Of a stretch of DNA of 64,000 nucleotides, positions 52,391-62,549 are shown piece after piece. Source of the stretch: UBA1783 sp033808805 (GTDB taxonomy: Bacteria > Bacillota_I > Bacilli_A > Erysipelotrichales > Erysipelotrichaceae); NCBI GenBank assembly GCA_033808805.1, contig JAPXMY010000009.1:1-64000 (forward strand), read 5' to 3'. Position numbers and translations under genes: made by a program. Numbering within the stretch: position 1 is the stretch's first letter; each line of letters opens with the position of its first letter. Under the pieces are notes generated by a model. That model saw only the letters and a program-made list of their open reading frames with translations. It was not told where the DNA came from and did no database searches.

Positions 52391-53254
52391 TTATAATGGC
52401 GTTTCTTTTATTTTCGTTAATTCTCCAGCTTTTAAGATTTCTGTTTGTCCAAAAGAAGTTTGAATATATACATCTACAGCTGAAGGATTATAAATCATAG
52501 AGCCATCTACACTATATTCTAACCTATTATAGGCCCAAATATAATCCATAATCTCTCCATTGGTCGCAAACCAGATATTTTCTTTATCCTGAGCGATATA
52601 TTCTAGAGCTTTCTCAATATCCTGCCAATTATCATCACCATCAAATTCATATGCATGTCCCCACAGATAAAACAGCTTCGAAGACATTGAAAACTCTTCA
52701 ACAAATTTTTTCAATAGTTCCATCAGTTTTGGATCATTATGATGACAGGTAGGATTCCATTGTAAAAAATCATCAGGTAAATTAAAATCACCGGTTGATA
52801 CAACTGTCCTTGCTCCCTTGTATCCCGCTTTAGCCAGGATAATCTTAACTTCTTCATTAAAGAAACCAAATGGATAGGCAAACATCTGCAGGGGCTTTTC
52901 TATCAGCTTTTCCAATGCTCTTTTATCTTCTGTAATTTCATACATTACCAGTGGTGATTTAATCCCTACCAAGGAAGAGTGATATAAACCATGCCCTGCT
53001 ACTTCATGATTTCTATAAAGACTGACTACTTCTTCCTTATTTATCTTGGATACATCTACAGGTCTATGATTAGGAGCGTTAACTATTTGCTGCTGACCTA
53101 ATAAACCATAATTAATATTAAAAGTAGCTTTTATACCAAAATTATTTAATAATTCAACTAATCTTCTATCCTGAATTACTCCATCATCATAACTTAAGGT
53201 AAAAGCTTTCTTTAGACCATCTGGCCAGAGCATGATATCAAATCTTTTTCCCAT
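52391..53254 (-). CDS. polysaccharide deacetylase-family (NodB-like) hydrolase
   Basis: A 287-residue cytoplasmic-looking protein (no signal peptide). KKAFTLSYDDGVIQD (15-29) is NodB motif 1 with two Asp metal ligands, HGLYHSS is motif 2 and FAYPFGFFNEE is motif 3; the WGHAYEFDG block near 228 is usual in this carbohydrate-esterase-4 subgroup. It should remove acetyl or similar groups from a sugar or amine. It starts 58 bases after the serine hydrolase gene, beyond a terminator, and begins the deacetylase-DUF624-ATPase part of the cluster. Confidence 0.85.
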   Translation of the reverse strand: MGKRFDIMLWPDGLKKAFTLSYDDGVIQDRRLVELLNNFGIKATFNINYGLLGQQQIVNAPNHRPVDVSKINKEEVVSLYRNHEVAGHGLYHSSLVGIKSPLVMYEITEDKRALEKLIEKPLQMFAYPFGFFNEEVKIILAKAGYKGARTVVSTGDFNLPDDFLQWNPTCHHNDPKLMELLKKFVEEFSMSSKLFYLWGHAYEFDGDDNWQDIEKALEYIAQDKENIWFATNGEIMDYIWAYNRLEYSVDGSMIYNPSAVDVYIQTSFGQTEILKAGELTKIKETPL

Positions 53255-53276
53255 AACACTTTCCTTTCTAAATTAA

Positions 53277-53305
53277 AGAAGGCATTTTATAACCAGATGC
53301 CTTCT
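53277..53305 (-). terminator. internal terminator between serine hydrolase and deacetylase genes
   Basis: Nine-base stem AGAAGGCAT (53277-53285) / ATGCCTTCT (53297-53305), with T-rich tail on the minus strand. Suggests lowered expression of the downstream genes or a separate promoter. Confidence 0.78.
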
Positions 53306-53312
53306 ATTTTAT

Positions 53313-54812
53313 CTAAATCTTTTCTGCTTTAATTGGATCTGGCTGTTTCCAGAAGAAGGCAGAATTATTCTTACTTTCAACATCTATCTTTCCATCATGG
53401 AAGTTAAATACATATGTATCTTCAATACAGGTTTCTACCCATCTTCCATGAACAATAAGTTTGTTCTGCTCATCAAAGTAGCCATCACCAAGATAAATCT
53501 GAGTTAAATCTTCTGATTTTCCAAGATAGTTGGTAAATCTGGTTCCGTTAGTCGCAAATCTGATGGCTTCTTTTCTTCCTGATTTAGTTTCAAAATGCCA
53601 GACAAAACCATAGTAATCAAAATCAAAATGGAAGGTATCGATATTATCAGCAGGCTGTCCTGACATAAAGTTGCCTCCAAATGGAGTTAATATGCCACTG
53701 GTCAGTTTGTATTTTACCCCTGTCACTTCCCTTATAACCGGGCTGAATGGCTGACATAATGGATTACCAATATTCAATCTTTTCAGCTTGTGATTTAATT
53801 TGTCATAAGCTTTTCTGTTTTCTGGCAGTGAACTGTTTTCAGTAATCTTAGCTACAAAATCCCAGGTAATATCCAGAGTAGCCTGAGCCCAGTGAGCACC
53901 AGCTGCTGTTTCGGTAATACCAATTATCATATCCAGTTCTGGAAGCACAATGGTAAATTGACCCATTGCTCCATCAGCACGATATGCTTTATCCGGCTTG
54001 CACATCCAGATTTGAAACCCATATCCTAAGAAGTTATCAGATGCTGCAGGATTATTGATGGCTTCCGTTGCTGAATCATTTTGATTGGTAATAGCTAAAT
54101 TAACATAGTCTTCAGCCAGGATTCTTTCATTTTCCCACATGCCACCATCAGCATATAGCTTCATCAGTCTGAAATTATCTTCCAAAGTGGCAAACAGTCC
54201 CCCACCGCCAACTTCCATTCCATCAGGCATGCAGGCCCAACGCAGGTTATCAGGATTAATTCCAATTTTATTGAATAGTCTTGGAGTCAGATAATCATGT
54301 AGACCAAGTCCTGTTTTTTTACGGACAATAGCCCCAAGCATGGTAGAACCAGTTGAATTGTACATATAGGTTGTACCAGGTTTGTGATTAACCGGGGTAT
54401 GGAGAAATTCTCTAATCCAATCTGCACTTGGTTTAGGCATTGTATCCATGCCACAACCCATGCATAGGACATCAAAAACTGTTAACAGCTGTAAATTTTC
54501 ACTTGGATTTTCTGGTGCTTCATCAGGAAAAATGTCAATTAAACGCTCGTTTAAATCCAAGATTCCTTCAGTATAGGCAATACCAACCGCTGTTGCGGCA
54601 TAGGTTTTAGTATGACTCTGTAAACCATGACGTAAATTAGGGCCATAGGGAGCCCACCAGCCTTGAGCAATCAGTTTATTATGACGCATAATCATTAAAC
54701 CATGCATCTCGGTTTGACTTTTTTCAAGATTTTCTATATATTCGCAGATCAGCTCACTAGGAATACCGACCTGTTCTGGGGTTGCTGTTTCAAATGGTTT
54801 TCTATATTCCAT
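53313..54812 (-). CDS. serine hydrolase, beta-lactamase/EstB fold
   Basis: A 499-residue protein of the class C beta-lactamase-like esterase family. The SxxK motif is SHTK (Ser66, Lys69) and YMYNSTGS gives the Tyr-x-Asn element. A C-terminal domain of about 160 residues (340-499) follows the catalytic domain, as in many EstB-type or D-aminopeptidase-like proteins. No signal peptide, so it may act on imported material. Four bases after the LplC-like permease gene, so it belongs to the ABC operon. Confidence 0.86.
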   Translation of the reverse strand: MEYRKPFETATPEQVGIPSELICEYIENLEKSQTEMHGLMIMRHNKLIAQGWWAPYGPNLRHGLQSHTKTYAATAVGIAYTEGILDLNERLIDIFPDEAPENPSENLQLLTVFDVLCMGCGMDTMPKPSADWIREFLHTPVNHKPGTTYMYNSTGSTMLGAIVRKKTGLGLHDYLTPRLFNKIGINPDNLRWACMPDGMEVGGGGLFATLEDNFRLMKLYADGGMWENERILAEDYVNLAITNQNDSATEAINNPAASDNFLGYGFQIWMCKPDKAYRADGAMGQFTIVLPELDMIIGITETAAGAHWAQATLDITWDFVAKITENSSLPENRKAYDKLNHKLKRLNIGNPLCQPFSPVIREVTGVKYKLTSGILTPFGGNFMSGQPADNIDTFHFDFDYYGFVWHFETKSGRKEAIRFATNGTRFTNYLGKSEDLTQIYLGDGYFDEQNKLIVHGRWVETCIEDTYVFNFHDGKIDVESKNNSAFFWKQPDPIKAEKI

Positions 54813-54816
54813 AATA

Positions 54817-55731
54817 TTATCCTTTAACTCCTCCTATTACCATTCCTTTAATTAATTCCTTTTGAATAAATGGATAGACCATCAGAATTGGAATCAAAGC
54901 AATAATCGCAATAGCCATACGGGCACTTTCTGTTGGCAGGCTTCTTTGAGCCAGCAATATTGCTTCATTGGACAAATCCGTAGTTTTTAAAAACTGAATA
55001 CTGTCCATCAGTTTTTTCAGATAAACCTGAATGGTTAACAATTTCTGATCTTTAATATAATACAAGCCACTTGTCCAGTTATTCCAATAACCTAAGGCTG
55101 CAAACAGTCCGATTGTCGTCATGATTGGTTTTGAAAGTGGCACCATTATTCTGGAATAGATAGTCCAGTCTTTAGCCCCATCCAGACGGGCTGCTTCAAT
55201 AATAGAATATGGAACATTGGCCAAAAAATAGTTTCTAACCATCAATACACTCATTCCATTCATCAAAGCACCAGGAATTATATAAGCCCACAAAGTATCT
55301 TTGATATTGAAAATTCTAGTCCAGACAATATAGGTAGCTGTCATACCGCCATTAAACAACATCGTAAAAAACAGAATAAAGGCAAAAACATTTCTCGGTT
55401 TGAAATCTCTTCTTGAGAGTGGATAGGCAAACATTGAAGTGATGGTCAGATTCATTATTGTTCCAATTACCGTCACAATAATCGTTAAACTGTAGGCTCT
55501 GGTTATAGTTGCTCTTTTTGCCCACATAAAGGCATAGGCATCTAAAGACCACTGATCAGGAATGAAACGATAGCCCTGTAAAAGTGAATTCTCTGATGAA
55601 AATGAAACAGTAAGCATCAATATTAATGGAACAACACAAAACAGAGCCAGAAGAATCATTACTACTAAAGCCAGATAATGAAACTCTCTTTCACCTTTCA
55701 TCAATAATATTTTATTTTTCTTTTCTTTCAT
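54817..55731 (-). CDS. carbohydrate ABC permease, LplC/MalG-like
   Basis: A 304-residue protein with six membrane segments and the EAA loop EAARLDGAKDWTIYSRIMVP (about 189-208). The C-terminus ending KGMVIGGVKG is typical of the LplC/YtcP group of CUT1-type permeases. Pairs with the LplB-like permease 11 bases upstream and takes oligosaccharides or related solutes from the binding protein. Confidence 0.93.
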   Translation of the reverse strand: MKEKKNKILLMKGEREFHYLALVVMILLALFCVVPLILMLTVSFSSENSLLQGYRFIPDQWSLDAYAFMWAKRATITRAYSLTIIVTVIGTIMNLTITSMFAYPLSRRDFKPRNVFAFILFFTMLFNGGMTATYIVWTRIFNIKDTLWAYIIPGALMNGMSVLMVRNYFLANVPYSIIEAARLDGAKDWTIYSRIMVPLSKPIMTTIGLFAALGYWNNWTSGLYYIKDQKLLTIQVYLKKLMDSIQFLKTTDLSNEAILLAQRSLPTESARMAIAIIALIPILMVYPFIQKELIKGMVIGGVKG

Positions 55732-55742
55732 AAATATTACTC

Positions 55743-56714
55743 CTAGAATAGCGAATTCTCTGGATTAATCTTTCTAACCATTAAATTCGATAGCAGCACC
55801 AAGGCAAATCCAATAACCGCCTGAAAGACTGAAGCAGCTGAAGACTGTCCAATATTATTGGTAAGCATCAAGGCACGATAAACAAAGGTATCAATTGTCT
55901 GAGTAGTACTGTAAAGCATACCATTACCCAGTGGAACTTGATAGAACAGACCGAAGTCTGAGTTAAAGATACGACCAATCGATAGAAGCAGCATCATAGT
56001 AATCATCGGTTTTAACAGTGGTAAAGTGATATATTTGATTTCCTCCCATTTATTGGCACCATCGATTTTAGCTGATTCATACAGTCCTTTATCAATACCA
56101 CCAATTGAGGCCATATAGATAATCGAACTCTGCCCGGCATTCTGCCACAGATGAACAATTGTCAGAATCAGTGGCCAATACTTGGCCGATGTATACCAGG
56201 CAATTGGATTATCCTTGAAAATTGTTGTATTGAAATAACCATAGCTATGACTTAAAAAGGCATAGACTAAAAATGACAGAATAACTGCAGAAACCATTGA
56301 AGGGAAACAGATAACCGGCTGAATAACCTTGGCAATCTTTCTTTTTGCTATTTCATTCATACACAGGGCAATGAAAATTGCGACAACAAGGTCCAGCACA
56401 ATCCAGAAAGCATTATAAAGAAGCGTGTTTCGAATCATGATAAAAGCATCTTTCGTCTTGAATAAATACTCAAAGTTGTCAAATCCAACCCATGGGCTGT
56501 TAAATATACCAACAGCAAAATTTATCCTTTTGAAAGCTATGGCGATTCCAAACATCGGCATGTAGTTGTTGCAGACAAGATAGATCAATCCCGGCAACAT
56601 CATAAGATAAAGTGGAAAATCATTTTTGAACTTTTCTTTTCGATGAAGTTTTTTCTGTTGTTTCAAAACATCATCAAATTCAGAAGTATGGCTCTGATTT
56701 GTTTTTGACATCAT
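55743..56714 (-). CDS. carbohydrate ABC permease, LplB/MalF-like
   Basis: A 323-residue protein with six membrane segments and the EAA loop ESAKIDGANKWEEIKYITLP (about 217-236). The N-terminal NDFPLYLMMLPGLIYLVCNNYMPM and the C-terminal RKINPENSLF are typical of LplB/YteP permeases. First gene of the permease-hydrolase stretch; 76 bases separate it from the YesMN-associated membrane protein. Confidence 0.93.
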   Translation of the reverse strand: MMSKTNQSHTSEFDDVLKQQKKLHRKEKFKNDFPLYLMMLPGLIYLVCNNYMPMFGIAIAFKRINFAVGIFNSPWVGFDNFEYLFKTKDAFIMIRNTLLYNAFWIVLDLVVAIFIALCMNEIAKRKIAKVIQPVICFPSMVSAVILSFLVYAFLSHSYGYFNTTIFKDNPIAWYTSAKYWPLILTIVHLWQNAGQSSIIYMASIGGIDKGLYESAKIDGANKWEEIKYITLPLLKPMITMMLLLSIGRIFNSDFGLFYQVPLGNGMLYSTTQTIDTFVYRALMLTNNIGQSSAASVFQAVIGFALVLLSNLMVRKINPENSLF

Positions 56715-56790
56715 ATCCCCCTTTTCTAATCGCTAATCCTCATTTTAATCTTACTGTTTAAAGCCAGACAGTTCATTAAAAAAAGTACAC

Positions 56791-57477
56791 TTAATTATTC
56801 ATTTTATAATCACTTAGCATCTGTATTACAAATTTTATAGCTGTATCCATGTTCATGGCTCTGCTGCAGATACCTAAAACAACATCATTATGGTAATAAC
56901 CTGCTTTATGAATGATAGAATCAGCATGTAGTACTATTCCCACAGGTATTAATTGACCACTACTGTTTTGATAGTAATACAGATCATTGCAGTATTTATC
57001 CAGCAGGTCCTTTTCAATATAATTGTTTAAATCTGCATAGGCTCCCTGCTGAATAAATAATTCAAAATAGATTTCTTCAGCCATAAAAATATCTAAATCG
57101 CTGATAGTAAATAAAGCATTAAGATACTGCAAGGTCTCACTTTCAGCCTGCTGGTTATTTTCCTGGCCTAATATTAAATCAGCAGTGATATCGACAACCT
57201 TGCCCTCCATATCAATGCCTGCTTCTATTAATTTTCTGGCAAAGACGGTATCGTCACATTCAAAAAACTGGTCATTGCTGTTAACCATCACCACATACAT
57301 AGCCACATTTTCTTTTCCAAAATTACTGATAAATGAAATCAGTGAAATGCTGACGGTCACAAGCACAACAATAATTGGAATCTTATAATAATCCCAGATA
57401 AACTGTATTTTTTCTTTGTTGCTGTTCATCAATGATATTTTTTCAATATCTGATTTAAACTGTTTTTTAATGTTCAT
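56791..57477 (-). CDS. membrane-anchored binding-protein-like fragment, function unknown
   Basis: A 228-residue protein with one membrane segment (about 33-51) after a cytoplasmic start. The outer part has the pattern LDIFMAEEIYFELFIQQGAYADLNNYI (120s to 150s; split here), seen in extracellular solute-binding proteins, but it is far too short for a complete one. It overlaps the response-regulator gene by four bases, so it is translated with the YesMN pair and may be an accessory sensor of the sugar signal. I cannot assign a function. Confidence 0.68.
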   Translation of the reverse strand: MNIKKQFKSDIEKISLMNSNKEKIQFIWDYYKIPIIVVLVTVSISLISFISNFGKENVAMYVVMVNSNDQFFECDDTVFARKLIEAGIDMEGKVVDITADLILGQENNQQAESETLQYLNALFTISDLDIFMAEEIYFELFIQQGAYADLNNYIEKDLLDKYCNDLYYYQNSSGQLIPVGIVLHADSIIHKAGYYHNDVVLGICSRAMNMDTAIKFVIQMLSDYKMNN

Positions 57478-59048
57478 TGTTTATTCTCTTCTTTTTCATT
57501 ACGCCAATAGTAAGGACTTGAACCTACCATCTTATGAAAGACAGTTGAAAAATATGAAATGTTCAAATAACCTACATAGGAAGCAATTTCACTGACTGAC
57601 ATTGTCGTAGAAAGAAGCAATCTTTTCGCCTCTTCAATTCGCAGCTGATTAATATATTCTCTTAAATTGATACCCATCTTGTTTTTAAATAGTTTTGACA
57701 GATAGTTTGGAGTCACAAAAGCTACAGCTGCTACATCTTCACGGTCGATATTTTCTCGATAGTTATCATTAACATATTTAATGGCTCTGGCCATAACATT
57801 TTCTGATTCATATTTCTTATGCAGTTTGTCCTGCTGCAGTTGAAACAAGGCGTCACAGTAAGCCAATAGACCACTTTTATCTTTTTCCGATTTATCATCA
57901 AGTTTCATTAAACCTTCATCCATAAATACCGTATTTGTTGAAAATCCATTGTCATTAAAATAAACAATAAATATATTGATCAGGTTTTTACGGAAGTTTA
58001 TCAATTCTTCAGGATCATTATTTAATTTATCTATTAAAATTCGGATATATTCATGATAGCCTTCAAAATCACGTTTTTTCAAATACCAGAGTACCTGATC
58101 CTGTTTAAGCTTGTTTCTTTGACCTATGTACTGACTGATATCCTGATTTTGAAACATTATGGCTCCGGCACTGTAGCGAACTTTTCTAATCTTGCTGTAA
58201 AGATCTTTAACAATATCAGAAACCTGATAGAACTGAAATGGATTGCTGATAATTATTACTGGACGTAAAGAATAATTATCTTCACAAAAGCCAATCAGAT
58301 TCTGACATCTCTGATACATTTCTTCATCTGGCTGGTTTCCTCTGACAAAACAGATTGACCAGATAAAACGATCATCTGTATTTACAACAGTATATCCTGA
58401 ACCAACATAGTCCATCAGCGCTTCATTATGAGCCTTCTCCAGAGTGAAAATTAACATTTCCTTGCTCCAGGTTTTGATAATAGCTTCAGTAATATCTGAA
58501 CAGCTGAAGACAATTCTCCAATAGCTTGAAGCATCAAAATCAACTTTATGATAGCCTAGTGAAGCATCAACCATATCTTTATTTCTACCCAAAACACCAT
58601 CACAGGCTTGACGGAATACCAGCGAAAGTATTGCCTCATACTGAACCTGTGTTCTTGATGGTTTGACTGCTTTTTTACTTTTAACCCTGGCCACCATTTC
58701 CTGAATACATGTTTTAACTTCATCCAGTTCTAAAGGTTTTGTCAAATAGCGGGTTACACCATATTGAATCGCAATCTTGGCATATTCAAATTCTTCATAG
58801 CAGGTTAAAAAAGAAAACTCAATATCATATTTTTTCTCAGCAACATACCTGAGCACTTCAATACCATCAGTTATCGGCATTCCAATATCACATAAAATTA
58901 AATCAGGTTTTTCATTATCGATAATCTGCTTGGCCATTTCCCCATTGTATGCTCTCAAAAGTTCTGATATACCTAATTGTTGCCAGTTTAATTGACTTTG
59001 AATAACATCAATAGTAGAAATATCATCATCACATACCAGTAGTTTCAT
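57474..59048 (-). CDS. YesN-type response regulator with AraC DNA-binding domain
   Basis: A 524-residue protein. The receiver domain has Asp54 in LILCDIGMP as the phosphoacceptor and Lys in YLTKPLE; a variable middle domain spans about 130-415; the AraC/XylS double helix-turn-helix is at about 420-520 (SVSEIASYVGYLNISYFSTVF). This is the YesN layout, which controls the neighbouring sugar ABC genes. It overlaps the kinase gene by 20 bases. Confidence 0.93.
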   Translation of the reverse strand: MKLLVCDDDISTIDVIQSQLNWQQLGISELLRAYNGEMAKQIIDNEKPDLILCDIGMPITDGIEVLRYVAEKKYDIEFSFLTCYEEFEYAKIAIQYGVTRYLTKPLELDEVKTCIQEMVARVKSKKAVKPSRTQVQYEAILSLVFRQACDGVLGRNKDMVDASLGYHKVDFDASSYWRIVFSCSDITEAIIKTWSKEMLIFTLEKAHNEALMDYVGSGYTVVNTDDRFIWSICFVRGNQPDEEMYQRCQNLIGFCEDNYSLRPVIIISNPFQFYQVSDIVKDLYSKIRKVRYSAGAIMFQNQDISQYIGQRNKLKQDQVLWYLKKRDFEGYHEYIRILIDKLNNDPEELINFRKNLINIFIVYFNDNGFSTNTVFMDEGLMKLDDKSEKDKSGLLAYCDALFQLQQDKLHKKYESENVMARAIKYVNDNYRENIDREDVAAVAFVTPNYLSKLFKNKMGINLREYINQLRIEEAKRLLLSTTMSVSEIASYVGYLNISYFSTVFHKMVGSSPYYWRNEKEENKQ

Positions 59049-60741
59049 CTTCTTCCTCCATAACAGGGATCAGCATTTCCACATGAGCTCCCTTATCGCT
59101 GTTTGATAGTCGTAACAAGTCATTACGACGATAAATTAAATTTAAAGTATATCGGACATTAGTCAATCCCAGATGTTCTTTGGTAAACAGTTCCTGCTCA
59201 CTTATTTCCTCCAGTTTTTCTAGAATCTCTTCTGTAAAACCAGGACCATTATCCTCTTCTACTAACCTTACACCCTTAAAACCATCAAACTCAACAAATT
59301 CTCCGGTTATTTTTATGACCATCGTATTTACCAGTGTCATAGCATGTTTAAATGAGTTTTCCACCAGTGAGAACAAGGTTAAATATGGTATATTGATATT
59401 TTTAATTTCCTCAGGACAATCATAGATTATTTCAATACTCTTAGGAAAGCGAATTTTCTGCATTTTTACGTAGTTGTCAATATGTTCAAGTTCCTCACCA
59501 ATAGTTGTCCAATCAGAAGAGGTATGTAACATATATCTGGTAAACTTGGCAAAGGCCGAAATATAGCTGCGCATTGTTTCCGGTTTAGCCGTATAGGTCA
59601 TATTGCTGATAGTTGTTATACCATTCAAAAAAGTATGTGGTTTCATCTGGGCTCTAAGCATCTTCAGATAGTTTTCTTCTCTTTTGAGCTTTTCGTCATA
59701 CTTTTCAATCGTTAAAGTTCCAATTTTTTCACTCATTTCATTAAAACTGGTGAACAGATCTTCAAATTCGCTGCTTCTAGCTGAGGCTATATCTAAGCGA
59801 TAGTCTAAATTTGATAGTGAAAGCTGACGATTGGCTTCAAATAGCTGCTGTGTCGGCTTACTGACTTTATTTACTATAAAGTAATAAAGAAAAATAGCTA
59901 AAATAATACAGCCAGCACTGACCAGAATTAAAAATATAAATGAAAAACTCCAGGTTTTCCAGGCTGGTACCGGTTTAGTAATGTAAACTATCTGGGCATC
60001 AGCATATTGTTGCTCATCAATTGAAACCGCATAGCCTTCAACAAAATCATTATCATTTTCAGCACTGTCAAGCAGATATTCTAACTCTTTATCACCAAAT
60101 AGATAAAAACATCTTTCCGAATTAACGATAAATCCGCTTTCATTATCAATGGTGTCATCATGACCATAATATAATTCAATATCACTGACCACTCCTACTA
60201 CATAACGCCCCAGACGGACTGCCTTATAATAAAAACCATGATTGCTGATTTCTATCAGCTGCCAGCTGGGGTCTGAAACAGAACTGGTGTTATTAGCACT
60301 GTTTATTCTTAAATATAGTTTCAGATAATAGGTCATTTCTGTTGTAACATAACCGTTATTGTAGTATAGATAAATATCATTTTCCGGATCAAGAATGAAC
60401 ATTGCTGTAATGTCGGATGATGAAATTATTTTTAAAGTGATAGCTTCACCAATTTTACGATTCTGATTATAATCCATCGGTGTTGCCCCTTTGCGGACAT
60501 CTACACTGTTATAGAGAGTCGATGATAAATCATAGATATGTTCATACATACTGTATAGACGACTGTCAGTATTATGTGTCCATTGCTCAACGATACTGTT
60601 ATTACTGTTTAAAATTGTCTGACCTAAGATGTTTCTATAGGTAAAAAAGGTCACAAGAAAAAACAAAACAGACGACGCCAGTATGCTTATCAGTAGAATC
60701 AACACTCTATTTATCCATGATTTATTCATATTTACCCACAC
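59029..60741 (-). CDS. YesM-type sensor histidine kinase
   Basis: A 570-residue kinase: two membrane segments (about 14-34 and 269-290) flank an extracellular sensor region, then a HAMP domain, the phosphoacceptor block LRAQMKPHTFLNG (His about 370) and an ATPase domain with NSFKHAM (N box) and DNGPGF (G1). PHTFLNG differs from the usual PHFLFN but keeps His and Asn. Start: GTG at 60741 with AAAGG upstream, or ATG four codons later. Pairs with the YesN-like regulator. Confidence 0.9.
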   Translation of the reverse strand: MWVNMNKSWINRVLILLISILASSVLFFLVTFFTYRNILGQTILNSNNSIVEQWTHNTDSRLYSMYEHIYDLSSTLYNSVDVRKGATPMDYNQNRKIGEAITLKIISSSDITAMFILDPENDIYLYYNNGYVTTEMTYYLKLYLRINSANNTSSVSDPSWQLIEISNHGFYYKAVRLGRYVVGVVSDIELYYGHDDTIDNESGFIVNSERCFYLFGDKELEYLLDSAENDNDFVEGYAVSIDEQQYADAQIVYITKPVPAWKTWSFSFIFLILVSAGCIILAIFLYYFIVNKVSKPTQQLFEANRQLSLSNLDYRLDIASARSSEFEDLFTSFNEMSEKIGTLTIEKYDEKLKREENYLKMLRAQMKPHTFLNGITTISNMTYTAKPETMRSYISAFAKFTRYMLHTSSDWTTIGEELEHIDNYVKMQKIRFPKSIEIIYDCPEEIKNINIPYLTLFSLVENSFKHAMTLVNTMVIKITGEFVEFDGFKGVRLVEEDNGPGFTEEILEKLEEISEQELFTKEHLGLTNVRYTLNLIYRRNDLLRLSNSDKGAHVEMLIPVMEEEDETTGM

Positions 60742-60765
60742 AATCTACCTTTACATTATAGCAAT

Positions 60766-60791
60766 AAAAACAGGCAGTTATCTACCTGTTT
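60766..60791 (-). terminator. terminator after the binding-protein gene
   Basis: Stem AAACAGG (60768-60774) / CCTGTTT (60785-60791) with T-rich tail on the minus strand. It would let the lipoprotein be made in excess over the kinase and permeases. Confidence 0.7.
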
Positions 60792-60815
60792 CTATTTTAT
60801 GCTTATTGAATCGAA

Positions 60816-62309
60816 TTACTGATTAGCTTTCAGCCACTCATCAACCTGAGCCTGATAATCACTAATAATCTTATCAATACCAGCCGCTTCCAGAGCTGCT
60901 AAAAACTTAGGGTATTCAACTGCTGGATCAACATCACCGTACATCAAGACCTTGCTATACTGTTCGACAACGTTGTTGACAGCTGTTACTTCGTTCATAA
61001 CATTGGTAGTTACAGGTGTAAATCCATATAGAGGTGGAACCCATGCATTTTCCATTAACACTTTACCATACTCAGTATCTGAACCGCTGATACCTTCATC
61101 GCCTTCAAATGGCAAGGCCTGGAATCCGTTACCGATCATACCGCAAGAATACAGACAGTTATATGGAATTGAGTTGAAATCCAAACCTTCTGGATAGCTT
61201 ACCAAAGTACGGTCTTCATTCCAGACATAGTCCTGTCCTTCAGCACCATAGATTAGAGTTAACCAGACATATGGATCTGTATACAGCAGGTTCATAAAAC
61301 GAGCTGCATATTCAGGATGTTTACAGGTATAAGAGATACCAATACCCAGTGTATCGGTTGACAAGTCATCGATACCGATTGTAACAGCTCCAAATGTAGC
61401 ACCATAGGTATTTTGGTTGGTAAACATTTTAGCAATGCCTGGAGCATCTGCTGAGTGTCCCATAATAACACCCTTACTGCTTCCACCCATTACAACTGCA
61501 TCATGGCTTAAGGTATTGTTAGAACCTTCTGGGTCTGCATAACCTTTCTGACGGAATTCATAAGCTTTTTCGATAGCTGATTTGAAAGCATCAGATGCAT
61601 AGTAGTTAATTAACTGAGTACTTTCTCCAACAGTAGCGGCAAAATTTCCAACTACTGAAGTATGAGTTTTGAAGTTGTAAAGTCTGTTGAACTGATCACA
61701 GTATACCAAAAAATATTCATTAGGATAGACCTTTTTCAATTCAGCCAGAGCATCACCTAAAGAATCAATATCATTAATTTTTGATACATCGACTCCTGCA
61801 GCTTCTACTAGAGTTTTGTCATATACCCATTTCCAGTCCAATACTGTTCCGAAATAACGTGGCATCATATAGGTATGTCCAGCAAGCTTACCACTGCCGA
61901 TAACATTACCAATAAGTTCTACTGCTCCTTTTAGTTCATTGTCAAGATAAGGATCAAGATTGACCAGATATCCTGAATCAACAAACTGAGCTAAAGTAAA
62001 GACCTGAATTAAGTCAGGTGAATCATCACCAGGACTTGATAGTTCCATTGGTATGTTCTGTAAATAATCACCAATTGAAGTAATTGTCAAATCTAAAACA
62101 TAATCTGTTTCACCTAATTCTTCCTTCAGATATCTGTTGATTTCATCTTCAACAGTCTGAACAGCTTCATTAGCTGGAACTATAAACAATGTTGACATAT
62201 TAAGTTTTAGAACATAAGGTTCATCACCCTCTTTTTCTGTCTTCTTACAACCGAATAAGCCAGTCAGAAGAAGTAGAGTGGTTAATAAAACTAACAAAGA
62301 TTTTTTCAT
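60816..62309 (-). CDS. extracellular solute-binding lipoprotein, LplA-like
   Basis: A 497-residue lipoprotein (lipobox LFGC, Cys21) of the family 1 solute-binding type. The C-terminal part VVEQYSKVLMYGDVDP...FLAALEAAGID resembles the DUF3502 region of LplA-like proteins. It should capture an oligosaccharide or similar ligand outside the cell for the two permeases. First gene of the cluster on this strand. The ligand is not readable. Confidence 0.93.
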   Translation of the reverse strand: MKKSLLVLLTTLLLLTGLFGCKKTEKEGDEPYVLKLNMSTLFIVPANEAVQTVEDEINRYLKEELGETDYVLDLTITSIGDYLQNIPMELSSPGDDSPDLIQVFTLAQFVDSGYLVNLDPYLDNELKGAVELIGNVIGSGKLAGHTYMMPRYFGTVLDWKWVYDKTLVEAAGVDVSKINDIDSLGDALAELKKVYPNEYFLVYCDQFNRLYNFKTHTSVVGNFAATVGESTQLINYYASDAFKSAIEKAYEFRQKGYADPEGSNNTLSHDAVVMGGSSKGVIMGHSADAPGIAKMFTNQNTYGATFGAVTIGIDDLSTDTLGIGISYTCKHPEYAARFMNLLYTDPYVWLTLIYGAEGQDYVWNEDRTLVSYPEGLDFNSIPYNCLYSCGMIGNGFQALPFEGDEGISGSDTEYGKVLMENAWVPPLYGFTPVTTNVMNEVTAVNNVVEQYSKVLMYGDVDPAVEYPKFLAALEAAGIDKIISDYQAQVDEWLKANQ

Positions 62310-62549
62310 TATTAATATTCCTCCCTATAATGAGTATCCTCTATTCTTATTAAAACATACCCATATATTCTATTCTTTAAAAAATGTCATCTTGTTTTCA
62401 AAAATAAAAGCATTTTTTAATAAATTTAAGTTGGTTTAAATATATCACTTGTTAATCTTTGAAATTAATGACACTTTTTTAATACTTTTTACTTTTACCT
62501 TCAATCTATAATAAGATTGTTAGATATTTTAAAAGAAAGGATGATAATC

